The notes under the pieces are model-generated. The model was given only the letters and a program-made list of their open reading frames with translations, made no database searches and had not been told where the DNA came from. Shown here piece after piece: positions 25,521-33,665 of a stretch of DNA of 64,000 nucleotides; positions within the stretch are counted from its first letter, which is position 1, and each line of letters opens with the position of its first letter. The stretch is from Johnsonella sp. (GTDB taxonomy: Bacteria; Bacillota; Clostridia; Lachnospirales; Lachnospiraceae). The DNA lies in assembly GCA_030529445.1 (NCBI GenBank), contig JAUMWW010000001.1, forward strand, positions 88,121 through 152,120, read 5' to 3'. A program made the position numbers and the translations under genes.

Positions 25521-26609
25521 ATGAGCAAAGAAAAACTGCAGAGACTGCCTGCGGAGCAGATGTTTCAGGAAGAGCTGGAGGCGCTGATGGAAGCGGAGCA
25601 GTACCCGGTGCCCACGGGCTGGAGGATGTCTCCGAAGTCCGTCTTGACCTATATCTGCGGAGGAAATGCGGGAAAGAAAAAAATCATTCCCAAATATATA
25701 GGAAACTCCAGGCTGGTGGAAATCGCCATATCCACTCTGGTTACGGACAGGGCGCTGCTCTTGATCGGAGAGCCCGGAACCGCCAAATCATGGCTTTCCG
25801 AGCATCTTGCCGCGGCAATCAACGGGGACTCGACAAGGGTGATTCAGGGAACTGCCGGAACGACGGAGGAGCATATCCGATATTCATGGAATTATGCGAT
25901 GCTGATTGCAAAAGGTCCCTCAAAAGAGGCGATGCTTCCCAGTCCGGTCTATCGTGCGATGCAGGAGGGGGCGATTGCCAGAGTGGAGGAGATATCCAGA
26001 TGCGCTTCGGAGGTACAGGATGCCTTGATTTCCCTGCTTTCCGAAAAAAGGATTTCCGTTCCGGAGCTCAATATCGAGCTGCCTGCGCAGAAAGGATTTT
26101 CGATTATTGCCACCGCAAATACGAGAGATAAGGGAGTCAACGAGATGTCCGCGGCGCTCAAGAGGAGATTCAATATCGTCGTGCTGCCGAGTCCGGCAAG
26201 TCTGGAGGCGGAGATGGATATCGTAAAGACGAGGATAGAGCAGCTTGCGGGAGGTCTGGATCTGAATGCGAAGCTTCCCGAGGATGAGGTTGTGGAAAAG
26301 GTGTGCACGATTTTCCGGGAGCTGAGGCTTGGCAATACCTTGGATAAGAAGCAGAAATTAAAAACGACGACGGGAGTGCTTTCCACGGCGGAGGCGATCT
26401 CGCTTTTGGCAAACAGCATGGCGCTTGCGGGAAGTTTCGGCAACGGCACTATATCCGAAGCGGATCTTGCGGCGGGGCTGCAGGGGGCGATTGTCAAGGA
26501 GGATTCCAAGGACGGGAAGGCATGGGAGGAGTATCTTGAGAATATCATGAAAAAAAGAGGCTCCGACTGGCTGGGGCTTTACAGAGAATGCAGGCAGTTG
26601 AATAAATAA
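25521..26609 (+). CDS. MoxR-type AAA+ ATPase (YehL-like)
   Basis: A 362-residue ATPase. Seen: Walker A GEPGTAKS at residues 83-90, a Walker-B-like IARVEEIS at about 152-159 where the usual Asp-Glu is Val-Glu-Glu, sensor 1 ATAN at 197-200, and arginine finger region LKRRFNIVVLP at about 213-223. MoxR ATPases act as chaperones or loaders for metal centres or complexes and work with a VWA partner, here the gene at 29028. About 130 bases separate it from the HEAT gene; the gap holds no further gene and ends in GGGAGGAAAG as ribosome site. The missing Walker-B Asp is replaced by Glu, so activity is plausible but should be seen as altered. Confidence 0.9.
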   Translation: MSKEKLQRLPAEQMFQEELEALMEAEQYPVPTGWRMSPKSVLTYICGGNAGKKKIIPKYIGNSRLVEIAISTLVTDRALLLIGEPGTAKSWLSEHLAAAINGDSTRVIQGTAGTTEEHIRYSWNYAMLIAKGPSKEAMLPSPVYRAMQEGAIARVEEISRCASEVQDALISLLSEKRISVPELNIELPAQKGFSIIATANTRDKGVNEMSAALKRRFNIVVLPSPASLEAEMDIVKTRIEQLAGGLDLNAKLPEDEVVEKVCTIFRELRLGNTLDKKQKLKTTTGVLSTAEAISLLANSMALAGSFGNGTISEADLAAGLQGAIVKEDSKDGKAWEEYLENIMKKRGSDWLGLYRECRQLNK

Positions 26610-26624
26610 TGAAAGGATAATGCC

Positions 26625-28994
26625 GTGAAAGAAATGCCAAAGACAGAAGCGGAAGATTTTTTTTCTTATGATATCGATGCGGTCTCCATGCCGAAAGTTT
26701 TCGGAATCAGGCATCTTTCTCCCGCCGGAGCATTTTATCTGCGCAAGTACTTAGATCGATGCAAGCCGAAGCGGATCCTGATTGAGGGGCCTTCGGATTT
26801 TAATCCTTTTATCGGAGAAATAATCCGCAGCGATGTTCTTCCTCCGATTGCGATCATGTCCTATACTTTGGAGGCGCCGATCAGAACAATACTCTATCCC
26901 TTTGCGGAATATTCTCCGGAATATCAGGCGATGCGCTGGGCGGATGAGCATGGCTGCAAATGCCTTTTCTGCGATCTTCCTTCGGATATTTTTCTGGGGA
27001 TAGGAGCGGAAAACGAAAAAATCTTTCTTAAAGAGCTTGAGAAGAAAAATGAGGGCAAAGAGGGGGGAGAAGAAGGGGAGAAGAGAGAGGATATTTATGC
27101 GATGCTTGACGGGCTCTGTGAAGATAAGGATCATGAGAGCTTTTGGGAGCGCACGCTGGAGCAGGCGGGGGATATGTACGGATATATCCGGGGAGCTGCG
27201 GGCTTCGGGGCAAATCTTCGGGATCTGAGTCTGGGAAGAAGCAGGGAAGATGCGGAAAATCTGGTGAGGGAGGCCTATATGCGCAGGATATTGAAAGCCG
27301 CTCTTGCAGAGGGGATCGCTCCGGAGGATATCGTCATGCTCGTGGGTGCATTTCATGTGGAAGGGATTATAGAGGGACTAAAAAAAGACTTCCCCGCGAT
27401 GAGCGACAAAGAATTGGCTTCCCTGCCGAGGCTTCCGGCAAAGAGCACTCTGATGCCTTATTCTTATTACAGGCTTTCGCAAAGATCGGGATACGGAGCG
27501 GGCAATAGGGCGCCGGCATATTATGAGCTGGTTTGGAAAGGGCTTTGCAGGGGAGAGAGCGAATATGCCTCGCTCACCTATCTTTCCGAGCTGGGAGCAT
27601 TTCAGCGAGAATACGGTTTTTTGGTTTCTTCCGCGCAGATCATAGAAGCGCTGAGGCTGGCGAGGGAGCTGGCGAGGCTGCAGGGAGGGCGCATTCCCGT
27701 TTTAAGAGATCTCAATGATGCGGCTCTGACCTGCCTTGCGCAGGGAGAGTTTGGAAAGCTCGCGCAGGCAAGCGCGGCGGCGCAGATCGGAACGAAGATC
27801 GGTTCCGTGCCGGAGGGCGTGAGCAGAACTTCGATTCAGTCTGATTTTTACGGGAGCTTAAAATCGCTTAAGCTGGAGAAATACAAATCGCTTACGGCGG
27901 AGGAGCTGGCATTGGATCTTCGTGAAAACCTCAGGGTCAAGAGTGAAGAATCGGCGTTTTTGGATTTGAACCGCTCATTTTTTCTGCATCGGCTCAGGGT
28001 CTTGAAGATCGGATTTGCAAAGCTGCTTCCTTCTGCACAGGATAAGGCGACCTGGGCTGAGAACTGGATGCTTCAGTGGACGCCGGAAGCCGAGATTCAG
28101 CTTATTGAGGCTGTGCTTAAGGGAGATACGATAGAGCAGGCGCTCGCTTTCGTCTTTAACGAAAACCTTGAGGCGGCGTCATCGATATCGGAGCTTGCGC
28201 ATATGATAGAGGAGGCCTTCTACTGCGGAATGCCCAAAAGTCTGGAAAGAGCGGTGAATGCATTGCAAAAGACCGCGGTCGATGCGGTCGCGATTACGGA
28301 AATCGCGCCGGCATGCGCAAGCCTTTCGATGATTCTGGGCTTCGGCGATATCAGAAAGCTCGACCGTTCTCCTCTGGAACCCATCCTCTCACAGCTCTTT
28401 TTAAGGGTATGTCTGGTGCTTCCCCAGGAATCCGCCTGTGATGATGCGGCGGGAAAGCTCCTTGCCGAGGCATTGATCGTGCTGCACGGCGTCGTGGTAA
28501 ACCATGAGTTTTTAGACAGCGGGAGATGGTATGTGCTGCTTTCGGAGCTGGCGGGCAGGGATGATCTGAACACGAGGATATCCGGGCTTGCTGCGGCGAT
28601 TCTTCTGGAAGCGGGGAAGATGGATAAGGAGGAACTCGGCAGGGAGATGGAGAGAAGGCTTTCAAAAGGCATCCCGGCGGATTTGGGAGCGGGATGGTTT
28701 GAAGGGCTCTCGATGAAGAACCATTATGCGCTCATTGCCAGACTGGTGCTTTGGGAAAAGCTGAGCGCCTATCTCGACGAGCTGGACGATGAAGAATTTA
28801 AGCGCTCTCTGGTCTTTTTGCGCAGGGCGTTTGCAGATTTTAACGCGGAAGAGAAGCATCGGATTGCGGAAAATCTTGCGGAAATATGGCAGGTCGGCTC
28901 AAATCAGCTGAGCGAAGCGCTCAACAGAGAGCTGGATCGGAGCGAGATGGAAGCCTTATCCGAATTGAACGAGTTTGATTTCGGAGATATTTAA
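26625..28994 (+). CDS. DUF5682 family protein (YehM-like)
   Basis: A 789-residue protein of DUF5682, the YehM type. It begins, after a short lead, with PKVFGIRHLSPAGAFYLRKY and ILIEGPSDFNPFIGEII, the hallmark start of the family, then PIAIMSYTLEAPIRTILYPF and MLVGAFHVEGIIEGL, resembling the TraB/ChaN-like fold in which a protein binds small molecules or metals through GxRH and GAFH motifs. The rest is helical. The start is a GTG at 26625 with GAAAGGA upstream, 15 bases after the AAA+ gene. Function is unknown; position makes it an obligate member of the MoxR-VWA set. There is no membrane segment. Confidence 0.88.
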   Translation: MKEMPKTEAEDFFSYDIDAVSMPKVFGIRHLSPAGAFYLRKYLDRCKPKRILIEGPSDFNPFIGEIIRSDVLPPIAIMSYTLEAPIRTILYPFAEYSPEYQAMRWADEHGCKCLFCDLPSDIFLGIGAENEKIFLKELEKKNEGKEGGEEGEKREDIYAMLDGLCEDKDHESFWERTLEQAGDMYGYIRGAAGFGANLRDLSLGRSREDAENLVREAYMRRILKAALAEGIAPEDIVMLVGAFHVEGIIEGLKKDFPAMSDKELASLPRLPAKSTLMPYSYYRLSQRSGYGAGNRAPAYYELVWKGLCRGESEYASLTYLSELGAFQREYGFLVSSAQIIEALRLARELARLQGGRIPVLRDLNDAALTCLAQGEFGKLAQASAAAQIGTKIGSVPEGVSRTSIQSDFYGSLKSLKLEKYKSLTAEELALDLRENLRVKSEESAFLDLNRSFFLHRLRVLKIGFAKLLPSAQDKATWAENWMLQWTPEAEIQLIEAVLKGDTIEQALAFVFNENLEAASSISELAHMIEEAFYCGMPKSLERAVNALQKTAVDAVAITEIAPACASLSMILGFGDIRKLDRSPLEPILSQLFLRVCLVLPQESACDDAAGKLLAEALIVLHGVVVNHEFLDSGRWYVLLSELAGRDDLNTRISGLAAAILLEAGKMDKEELGREMERRLSKGIPADLGAGWFEGLSMKNHYALIARLVLWEKLSAYLDELDDEEFKRSLVFLRRAFADFNAEEKHRIAENLAEIWQVGSNQLSEALNRELDRSEMEALSELNEFDFGDI

Positions 28995-29027
28995 GAAAGC
29001 CAAAGAGAAAAAGAGCGGGGAGAGGCT

Positions 29028-30194
29028 ATGGAAAATAAGGAAAGAATGCGGCGCTGGAGGCTGATTCTGGGAGAGGAAAGCCAAAGCAGCTTTGAAGAGA
29101 TGGGAGATCCCGAATTATCTCTTACGAAGGAGCAGCTGCTGATGGATCAGGCTCTGGCGGCAATATATAATAACTCCGGCAGTTTTATGGGCGGCAAGGG
29201 GGGAGGAAGGGGAGCCTCCAATCCCCAGGTCAGCCGCTGGCTTGGAGATGTCAGAACTCTCTTTGATCCGGAGCTGGTCAAGGTCGTGCAGGCGGATGCG
29301 ATGGAAAGATGCGGGCTGAAGCAGCTGATGTTCGAGCCTGAGATTATGGAACAGATGGAGCCGGATATCAATCTTGCCACCACGATTATGCTGCTCAAGG
29401 AGCAGATTCCCTCCAAGAGCAAGGAAAGCGTAAGAGAGTTTATGAAAAAAATCGTGGAGCAGATCAATAAGCTTTTGGAGAGCGATCTGAAAAGGGCGGT
29501 AAGCTCCGCCCTCAACCGGAGGATGCATTCCCCCATCCCTTCCGCCTCCGCGCTGGATTTTAAGACTACGATACGCAGGGGAATCAAGAATTACCATCCC
29601 GATCTGGAAACGATTATTCCGGAGAAATATTATTTTTTTGACAGGAGCATAAAAACCTCCGCCAGCAAATATACGGTAATTCTGGATATCGACCAGAGCG
29701 GGTCGATGGGAGAATCCGTGCTTTACTCTTCAATCATGAGCTGTATATTGGCAAGCATGAATGCGCTCAAGACCAAGGTTGTCGCTTTCGATACCCAGAT
29801 CGTGGATCTGAGCGATAAAACCGAGGATCCGGTGGATCTGCTCTTCGGCTTTCAATTGGGAGGGGGAACGGATATCAATAAATCGCTCGCCTATTGCAGC
29901 CAATACATTGAAAACCCGAAAAAAACGATTTTTTTCCTGATCTCGGATCTGATGGAGGGAGGAAACCGGGCGGGGATGATGCGCAGGCTGGAGGAGATGA
30001 AGGGAGCGGGAGTGAACCTGATCTGCCTCCTTGCAATAGGGCAGGGAGGAAAGCCCTATTATGACGCACAAATGGCGGGAAGAATCGCGGCGGCGGGAAT
30101 TCCCTGCTTCGCATGCGCGCCCGAAAAGCTTCCTCTCTTATTGGAAAAGGCATTGAAGGGGCAGGATCTTACGAGTTTTACACAGGGATTTTAA
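29028..30194 (+). CDS. VWA-domain protein, CoxE-like (YehP-like)
   Basis: A 388-residue protein. The N-terminal half is helical with a glycine-rich loop (MGGKGGGRGASNPQVSRW). The C-terminal half is a von Willebrand A domain with a complete metal site: DQSGS at 222-226, then T281-D282 in GGGTDINKSLAYCSQ, and FFLISDLMEGG. A metal-ion-dependent adhesion site of this type holds Mg and contacts partner proteins. In MoxR systems the VWA protein carries the substrate for the ATPase. It is the last gene of the cluster, 33 bases after the DUF5682 gene, with a convergent terminator behind it. Ribosome site GGGGAGAGG. Confidence 0.92.
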   Translation: MENKERMRRWRLILGEESQSSFEEMGDPELSLTKEQLLMDQALAAIYNNSGSFMGGKGGGRGASNPQVSRWLGDVRTLFDPELVKVVQADAMERCGLKQLMFEPEIMEQMEPDINLATTIMLLKEQIPSKSKESVREFMKKIVEQINKLLESDLKRAVSSALNRRMHSPIPSASALDFKTTIRRGIKNYHPDLETIIPEKYYFFDRSIKTSASKYTVILDIDQSGSMGESVLYSSIMSCILASMNALKTKVVAFDTQIVDLSDKTEDPVDLLFGFQLGGGTDINKSLAYCSQYIENPKKTIFFLISDLMEGGNRAGMMRRLEEMKGAGVNLICLLAIGQGGKPYYDAQMAGRIAAAGIPCFACAPEKLPLLLEKALKGQDLTSFTQGF

Positions 30195-30239
30195 GCGGAA
30201 AAGAGAAAAAAGAAGAGAGGGAAATAAGAGCGGTGAGAA

Positions 30240-30293
30240 AAAGCCCTCCGCCTCCTGATTCGACCGAAATCGAAAAAGGAGGCGGAGGGCTTT
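30240..30293. terminator. Convergent two-way terminator
   Basis: AAAGCCCTCCGCCTCC (30240-30255) pairs perfectly with GGAGGCGGAGGGCTTT (30278-30293). It serves the rightward VWA cluster and the leftward hydrolase gene. Confidence 0.9.
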
Positions 30294-30346
30294 CTTATTC
30301 TCCTTCGAGACGGGAGAAAATGAGAGTAAAGAATACGGAAGCTTTC

Positions 30347-31234
30347 TTAATCGTTCTCATTCAGCCATTTTTTGAGCATCTCGATGTATTTATCATTTTC
30401 TTCCACAAAGCACATATGCCTTGCATGCACGAAGAGCTCCCATTTCGCATTCGGAATGGCATCGTACATCAGCTTGGCAATATGGGGGGAACAAAGATCT
30501 TCCTGACCGTTTACGACGAGACAGGGAGTCTTAATATTCTTGAGCTGATCCATATAATTATAATCTCTCAAGGAACCTGTGGGGGTGAATTCATTCGGTC
30601 CCCAGCCTGCGACATATGCTTCTGCGCCGGCTTTTTTCGGACGTCTGAGGCATTCCGGAGAATCCTGCGTCACATCGCCTGCGCAATGCCTGCGCATAAA
30701 CTCTGCAATTGCCCTCTCATATGCCTCTCCGCTGTAGTTGCCGCTTTTTTCCGCCTCCGCGATTGCTTCCTGCATATCTTCCGGAAGAAAGGCAACGCGC
30801 CTTCTCTGCTCGCTTTCCCAGACGGCATTATAAGGAAGCGTACTGGAGAGGATATAGCTCCTGACTCCCTTCGGATTATAATCACAGGCATAGATGATAC
30901 ACATCATGCCTCCCCAGGACTGACCGAGCAGATGAATCTCTTCCAGTCCGAGATGTTCTCTGAGCGCATTCAGCTCATTGATCCAGGTTTCCTTTGTCCA
31001 AAGCTCCGGCCTCTTGTCGAGATAGGATAAGCCGCAGCCGATCTGATCATACATGATGAGCTGTCTTTGGTCTTCATCCGCAAGCCGGTCAAGCACCTCA
31101 AAATAGTTATGTGTGGATCCGGGACCGCCATGCAGGAGAACCAGCGGTTTTTTATGATCGCTTTTTTCACCGACGATGCGGTAATAGGTTTGATGACCCA
31201 GATAGGGCATATAGCCTTCCGTTATCTTAGCCAA
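30347..31234 (-). CDS. pip: Proline iminopeptidase-family alpha/beta hydrolase
   Basis: A 295-residue alpha/beta hydrolase of the proline iminopeptidase / tricorn-interacting factor F1 type, which removes N-terminal residues, often proline, from short peptides. Seen: oxyanion motif VLLHGGPGSTHNYFEVL, MYDQIGCGLSYL, nucleophile Ser in LLGQSWGGMM, acid Asp in VVNGQEDLCSP, and the catalytic His in ARHMCFVEEN. Full length, no signal peptide, so cytoplasmic. It is 13 bases behind an M24 aminopeptidase gene, forming a two-gene unit for proline-containing peptides. Substrate preference beyond that is inferred. Confidence 0.9.
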   Translation of the reverse strand: MAKITEGYMPYLGHQTYYRIVGEKSDHKKPLVLLHGGPGSTHNYFEVLDRLADEDQRQLIMYDQIGCGLSYLDKRPELWTKETWINELNALREHLGLEEIHLLGQSWGGMMCIIYACDYNPKGVRSYILSSTLPYNAVWESEQRRRVAFLPEDMQEAIAEAEKSGNYSGEAYERAIAEFMRRHCAGDVTQDSPECLRRPKKAGAEAYVAGWGPNEFTPTGSLRDYNYMDQLKNIKTPCLVVNGQEDLCSPHIAKLMYDAIPNAKWELFVHARHMCFVEENDKYIEMLKKWLNEND

Positions 31235-31247
31235 AATCTTTTCCTCC

Positions 31248-32333
31248 TTATGATTCGGGAACTACGATGATTTCCTTTGTAAAGTTATTGAGCACCTTGC
31301 AGCCGTCCTCCGTAATCAGCACGAGATCTTCGATTCTCACGCCGATGCCTTCCTCGGCAATATAGATGCCGGGCTCTACGGAAAAGCACTGGCCTACCTC
31401 GATGATCTCTTCATTTACGGAAGATACATCGCCGACTTCATGATCTTCGAGTCCGATGGAATGTCCGGTTCTGTGGGTGAAATACTGTCCGAAGCCTTTT
31501 TCTTCGATATAGTTTCTTGCGGCAAGATCCACATCCTTCATCTTTGCGCCCGGCTTTGCGGCTGCAATTCCTCTTAAGTTGGCTTCGAGAACGATATTAT
31601 AGATCTCTCTCTGTCTCTCGCTTACCTCTCCGATAAAGACGGTTCTTGTCATATCGGAAGCGTAGTTCTTGTAGAAGCCTCCGATATCAAGAATGACGCA
31701 GTCGCCGTACTTGCCCTTCGAATCATTGGTTACATGATGGGGATCTGCGGCGCCCTTTGCATAAGCGGTGATCGGCTCGAAGGAAAGATCGGTGATGCCG
31801 TGCTGCTGATAGATTTCCTTGGTCTTTGCGCTGAGCTCTTTTTCCGTAAGCCCCTTGCCTGCCCAGGGAATGAGATCCGCCATAACCTCGTCATTGATTC
31901 TGGAGGATTCGATCATCAGCTCCTGCTCTTCCTTATCCTTGATCTGACGGATCTTATCTACGATTACCGAGCCGTTTACGAATGCGCTTCCGCCCTTAAG
32001 CTCCTGCAGTCTGAGAAGGAATTTCGCGGGCCAGATCTTGTCGATGCCCATGGTCTTATCTTTTTCGACAAAGCGGGAAAGAATCTCTACACCGTCTTCG
32101 ATATCGTCATAATAGGTGAGAGGAACGCCGAGATCGCCTTCCTGCGGGAAAAGCTTGTTAATTACAAACTGATGATTTCCGTTTACGTTGAGATAAAGAG
32201 CCAGAAGCCTTTCGCCGGGGAAAATCCATCTTCCTGTGAGGTAGAAGATTGCTGCCGGATCACAGATGATCATCTGTGATAAATCATTATCCTTCATTCT
32301 GGAAAGGATGCGATTGAGTTTGTTTGTGTTCAT
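31248..32333 (-). CDS. M24 family Xaa-Pro peptidase
   Basis: A 361-residue metallopeptidase of the aminopeptidase P / prolidase family. It has the creatinase-like N-terminal domain (1-125, IICDPAAIFYLTGRWIFPGE) and the pita-bread domain with all five metal ligands: DIGGFYKNYASDMTRT (two Asp), HRTGHSIGLEDHE (His), FSVEPGIYI (Glu) and GVRIEDLVL (Glu). It cleaves the bond before proline in dipeptides or longer peptides using two Mn or Co ions. Start with AGGAGGTGTGGTCAA upstream. First gene of a unit with the iminopeptidase; a good promoter and a hairpin precede it. Confidence 0.93.
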   Translation of the reverse strand: MNTNKLNRILSRMKDNDLSQMIICDPAAIFYLTGRWIFPGERLLALYLNVNGNHQFVINKLFPQEGDLGVPLTYYDDIEDGVEILSRFVEKDKTMGIDKIWPAKFLLRLQELKGGSAFVNGSVIVDKIRQIKDKEEQELMIESSRINDEVMADLIPWAGKGLTEKELSAKTKEIYQQHGITDLSFEPITAYAKGAADPHHVTNDSKGKYGDCVILDIGGFYKNYASDMTRTVFIGEVSERQREIYNIVLEANLRGIAAAKPGAKMKDVDLAARNYIEEKGFGQYFTHRTGHSIGLEDHEVGDVSSVNEEIIEVGQCFSVEPGIYIAEEGIGVRIEDLVLITEDGCKVLNNFTKEIIVVPES

Positions 32334-32363
32334 TTGACCACACCTCCTGTTTTAGAATGTAAT

Positions 32364-32389
32364 TACAGCAGGAATCAAATCCTGCTGTA
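32364..32389 (-). promoter_or_regulatory. Hairpin in the 5' leader of the M24 peptidase gene
   Basis: TACAGCAGGA and TCCTGCTGTA form a perfect ten-base stem with a six-base loop between promoter and start codon. No T run follows, so it is more likely an RNA-stability element or operator than a terminator. Confidence 0.55.
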
Positions 32390-32414
32390 GTTCAAGAAAT
32401 ATTAAACATATTGT

Positions 32415-32443
32415 ATTGTAGCACACCCCTACATAATTATCAA
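32415..32443 (-). promoter_or_regulatory. Promoter of the M24 peptidase / iminopeptidase unit
   Basis: On the minus strand TTGATA (32443-32438), 17 bases, TACAAT (32420-32415): a good sigma-A promoter 82 bases before the start codon. Confidence 0.75.
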
Positions 32444-32543
32444 ATAAAACTTGTAAAAAAGATAAAAAATATATAAAAAATACAAGAAAAAAATTGACAA
32501 AGAAAATCAAAAATCGCCTTCCTCTGCAATATTACCAAGGGAT

Positions 32544-33665
32544 TTATTTTAAAACTCTCACGCAGCGGGCGAGAAAGCTGATAAACACATCGCTTCCCTC
32601 TTTGAAATCCTCGGATAACTGGGGATTGTAAATTTCAACGACGATGGGCTTTTCATTCATCATGACCTCGTATTCGATCTTGGTGCCGTAATAGGTTGCG
32701 CGGCTGATATGCCCCTTAAATTCTCCTTTTTCCGAAGAGAGCCAGACGGATTCCGGTCTTACCGAGATGCAGCAGGGCTGATCCTTTACCACATCGATCA
32801 TTTCTCCGGGAGAGGGAAATTCGAGATTTTTGCCTTCAATCTCCACAATCGCCTTGCCTTCGCTGCTTCCTCTGTAGATGCCCTCGATAAAATTCGCTTT
32901 TCCGATAAAGTTTGCGACAAAGCGGCTCTTGGGCTGCTCGTAGATTTCCGTAGGAGTTCCCATCTGCGCGATTTTTCCCTTATTCATGATTACGACTCTG
33001 TCGGAAATTGCCATTGCCTCGGATTGATCATGCGTTACATAAAGAGAGGTAATGCCCAGGCGTTTTTGCAGCGCGCGCAGCTCATCCCTCATGCTCTCTC
33101 TGAGCTTTGCATCCAGGTTGGAGAGCGGCTCGTCAAAGAGGAGCACGCTGGGTTCGATTACGACCGCTCTTGCAAGCGCGACTCTTTGCTGCTGTCCTCC
33201 GGAGAGCTGATTGGGAAAGCGTTTTTCCATTCCCTTCAGCTCCATCAGTTCGATGACGTTTTTGGTGCGGCGGATGACTTCTTCTTTATCAAGCTTCTGA
33301 ATTTTTAATCCATATGCGATGTTTTCGTAAATATTCATATGGGGGAAGAGGGCATAGCTTTGGAAGACCATGGAGATTCCTCTTTTATTGGGAGGAACCT
33401 TTGCCACATCCCGGTTGCCAATCATGATTTTCCCGCTGCTCGGATATTCAAATCCCGAGATCATTCGCAGCGTCGTGGTTTTTCCGCAGCCTGAGGGTCC
33501 GAGGAGAGTAACCATTTCCCCCTCCTTGATTTCGAGGTCGATATTATCGACCGCCATAAATTCCTTTCCGGTATCGGGCTGTTTGAATATCTTGGAAATC
33601 TTTTGAAGAAGAACGCCCGAGCTTTTCTGCCCAAGCTCCGTATTGTTTTTATGATCCTGCATCAT
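32544..33665 (-). CDS. ABC transporter ATPase, ferric-iron/PotA type
   Basis: A 373-residue ATPase with Walker A GPSGCGKTT, Q-loop MVFQSYALFPHM, signature LSGGQQQRVALARA, Walker B LLFDEPLSNLDAKLR and His-loop YVTHDQSEAMA, followed from about residue 250 by a TOBE domain (FIGKANFIEG, ISVRPESVWL). It powers import by the permease encoded just upstream; their frames overlap by four bases. The FbpC/PotA class transports Fe(III) or polyamine-like solutes; the permease form points to iron or a related anion such as 2-aminoethylphosphonate. The ATG pair at 33665 sits inside the end of the permease gene. Confidence 0.93.
   Translation of the reverse strand: MMQDHKNNTELGQKSSGVLLQKISKIFKQPDTGKEFMAVDNIDLEIKEGEMVTLLGPSGCGKTTTLRMISGFEYPSSGKIMIGNRDVAKVPPNKRGISMVFQSYALFPHMNIYENIAYGLKIQKLDKEEVIRRTKNVIELMELKGMEKRFPNQLSGGQQQRVALARAVVIEPSVLLFDEPLSNLDAKLRESMRDELRALQKRLGITSLYVTHDQSEAMAISDRVVIMNKGKIAQMGTPTEIYEQPKSRFVANFIGKANFIEGIYRGSSEGKAIVEIEGKNLEFPSPGEMIDVVKDQPCCISVRPESVWLSSEKGEFKGHISRATYYGTKIEYEVMMNEKPIVVEIYNPQLSEDFKEGSDVFISFLARCVRVLK

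Noticed and set aside
25409..26131. 240-codon plus-strand frame overlapping the MoxR gene
   Set aside because: It is a shifted-frame shadow of the AAA+ gene, with Cys/Gly/Arg-rich content and no motif.
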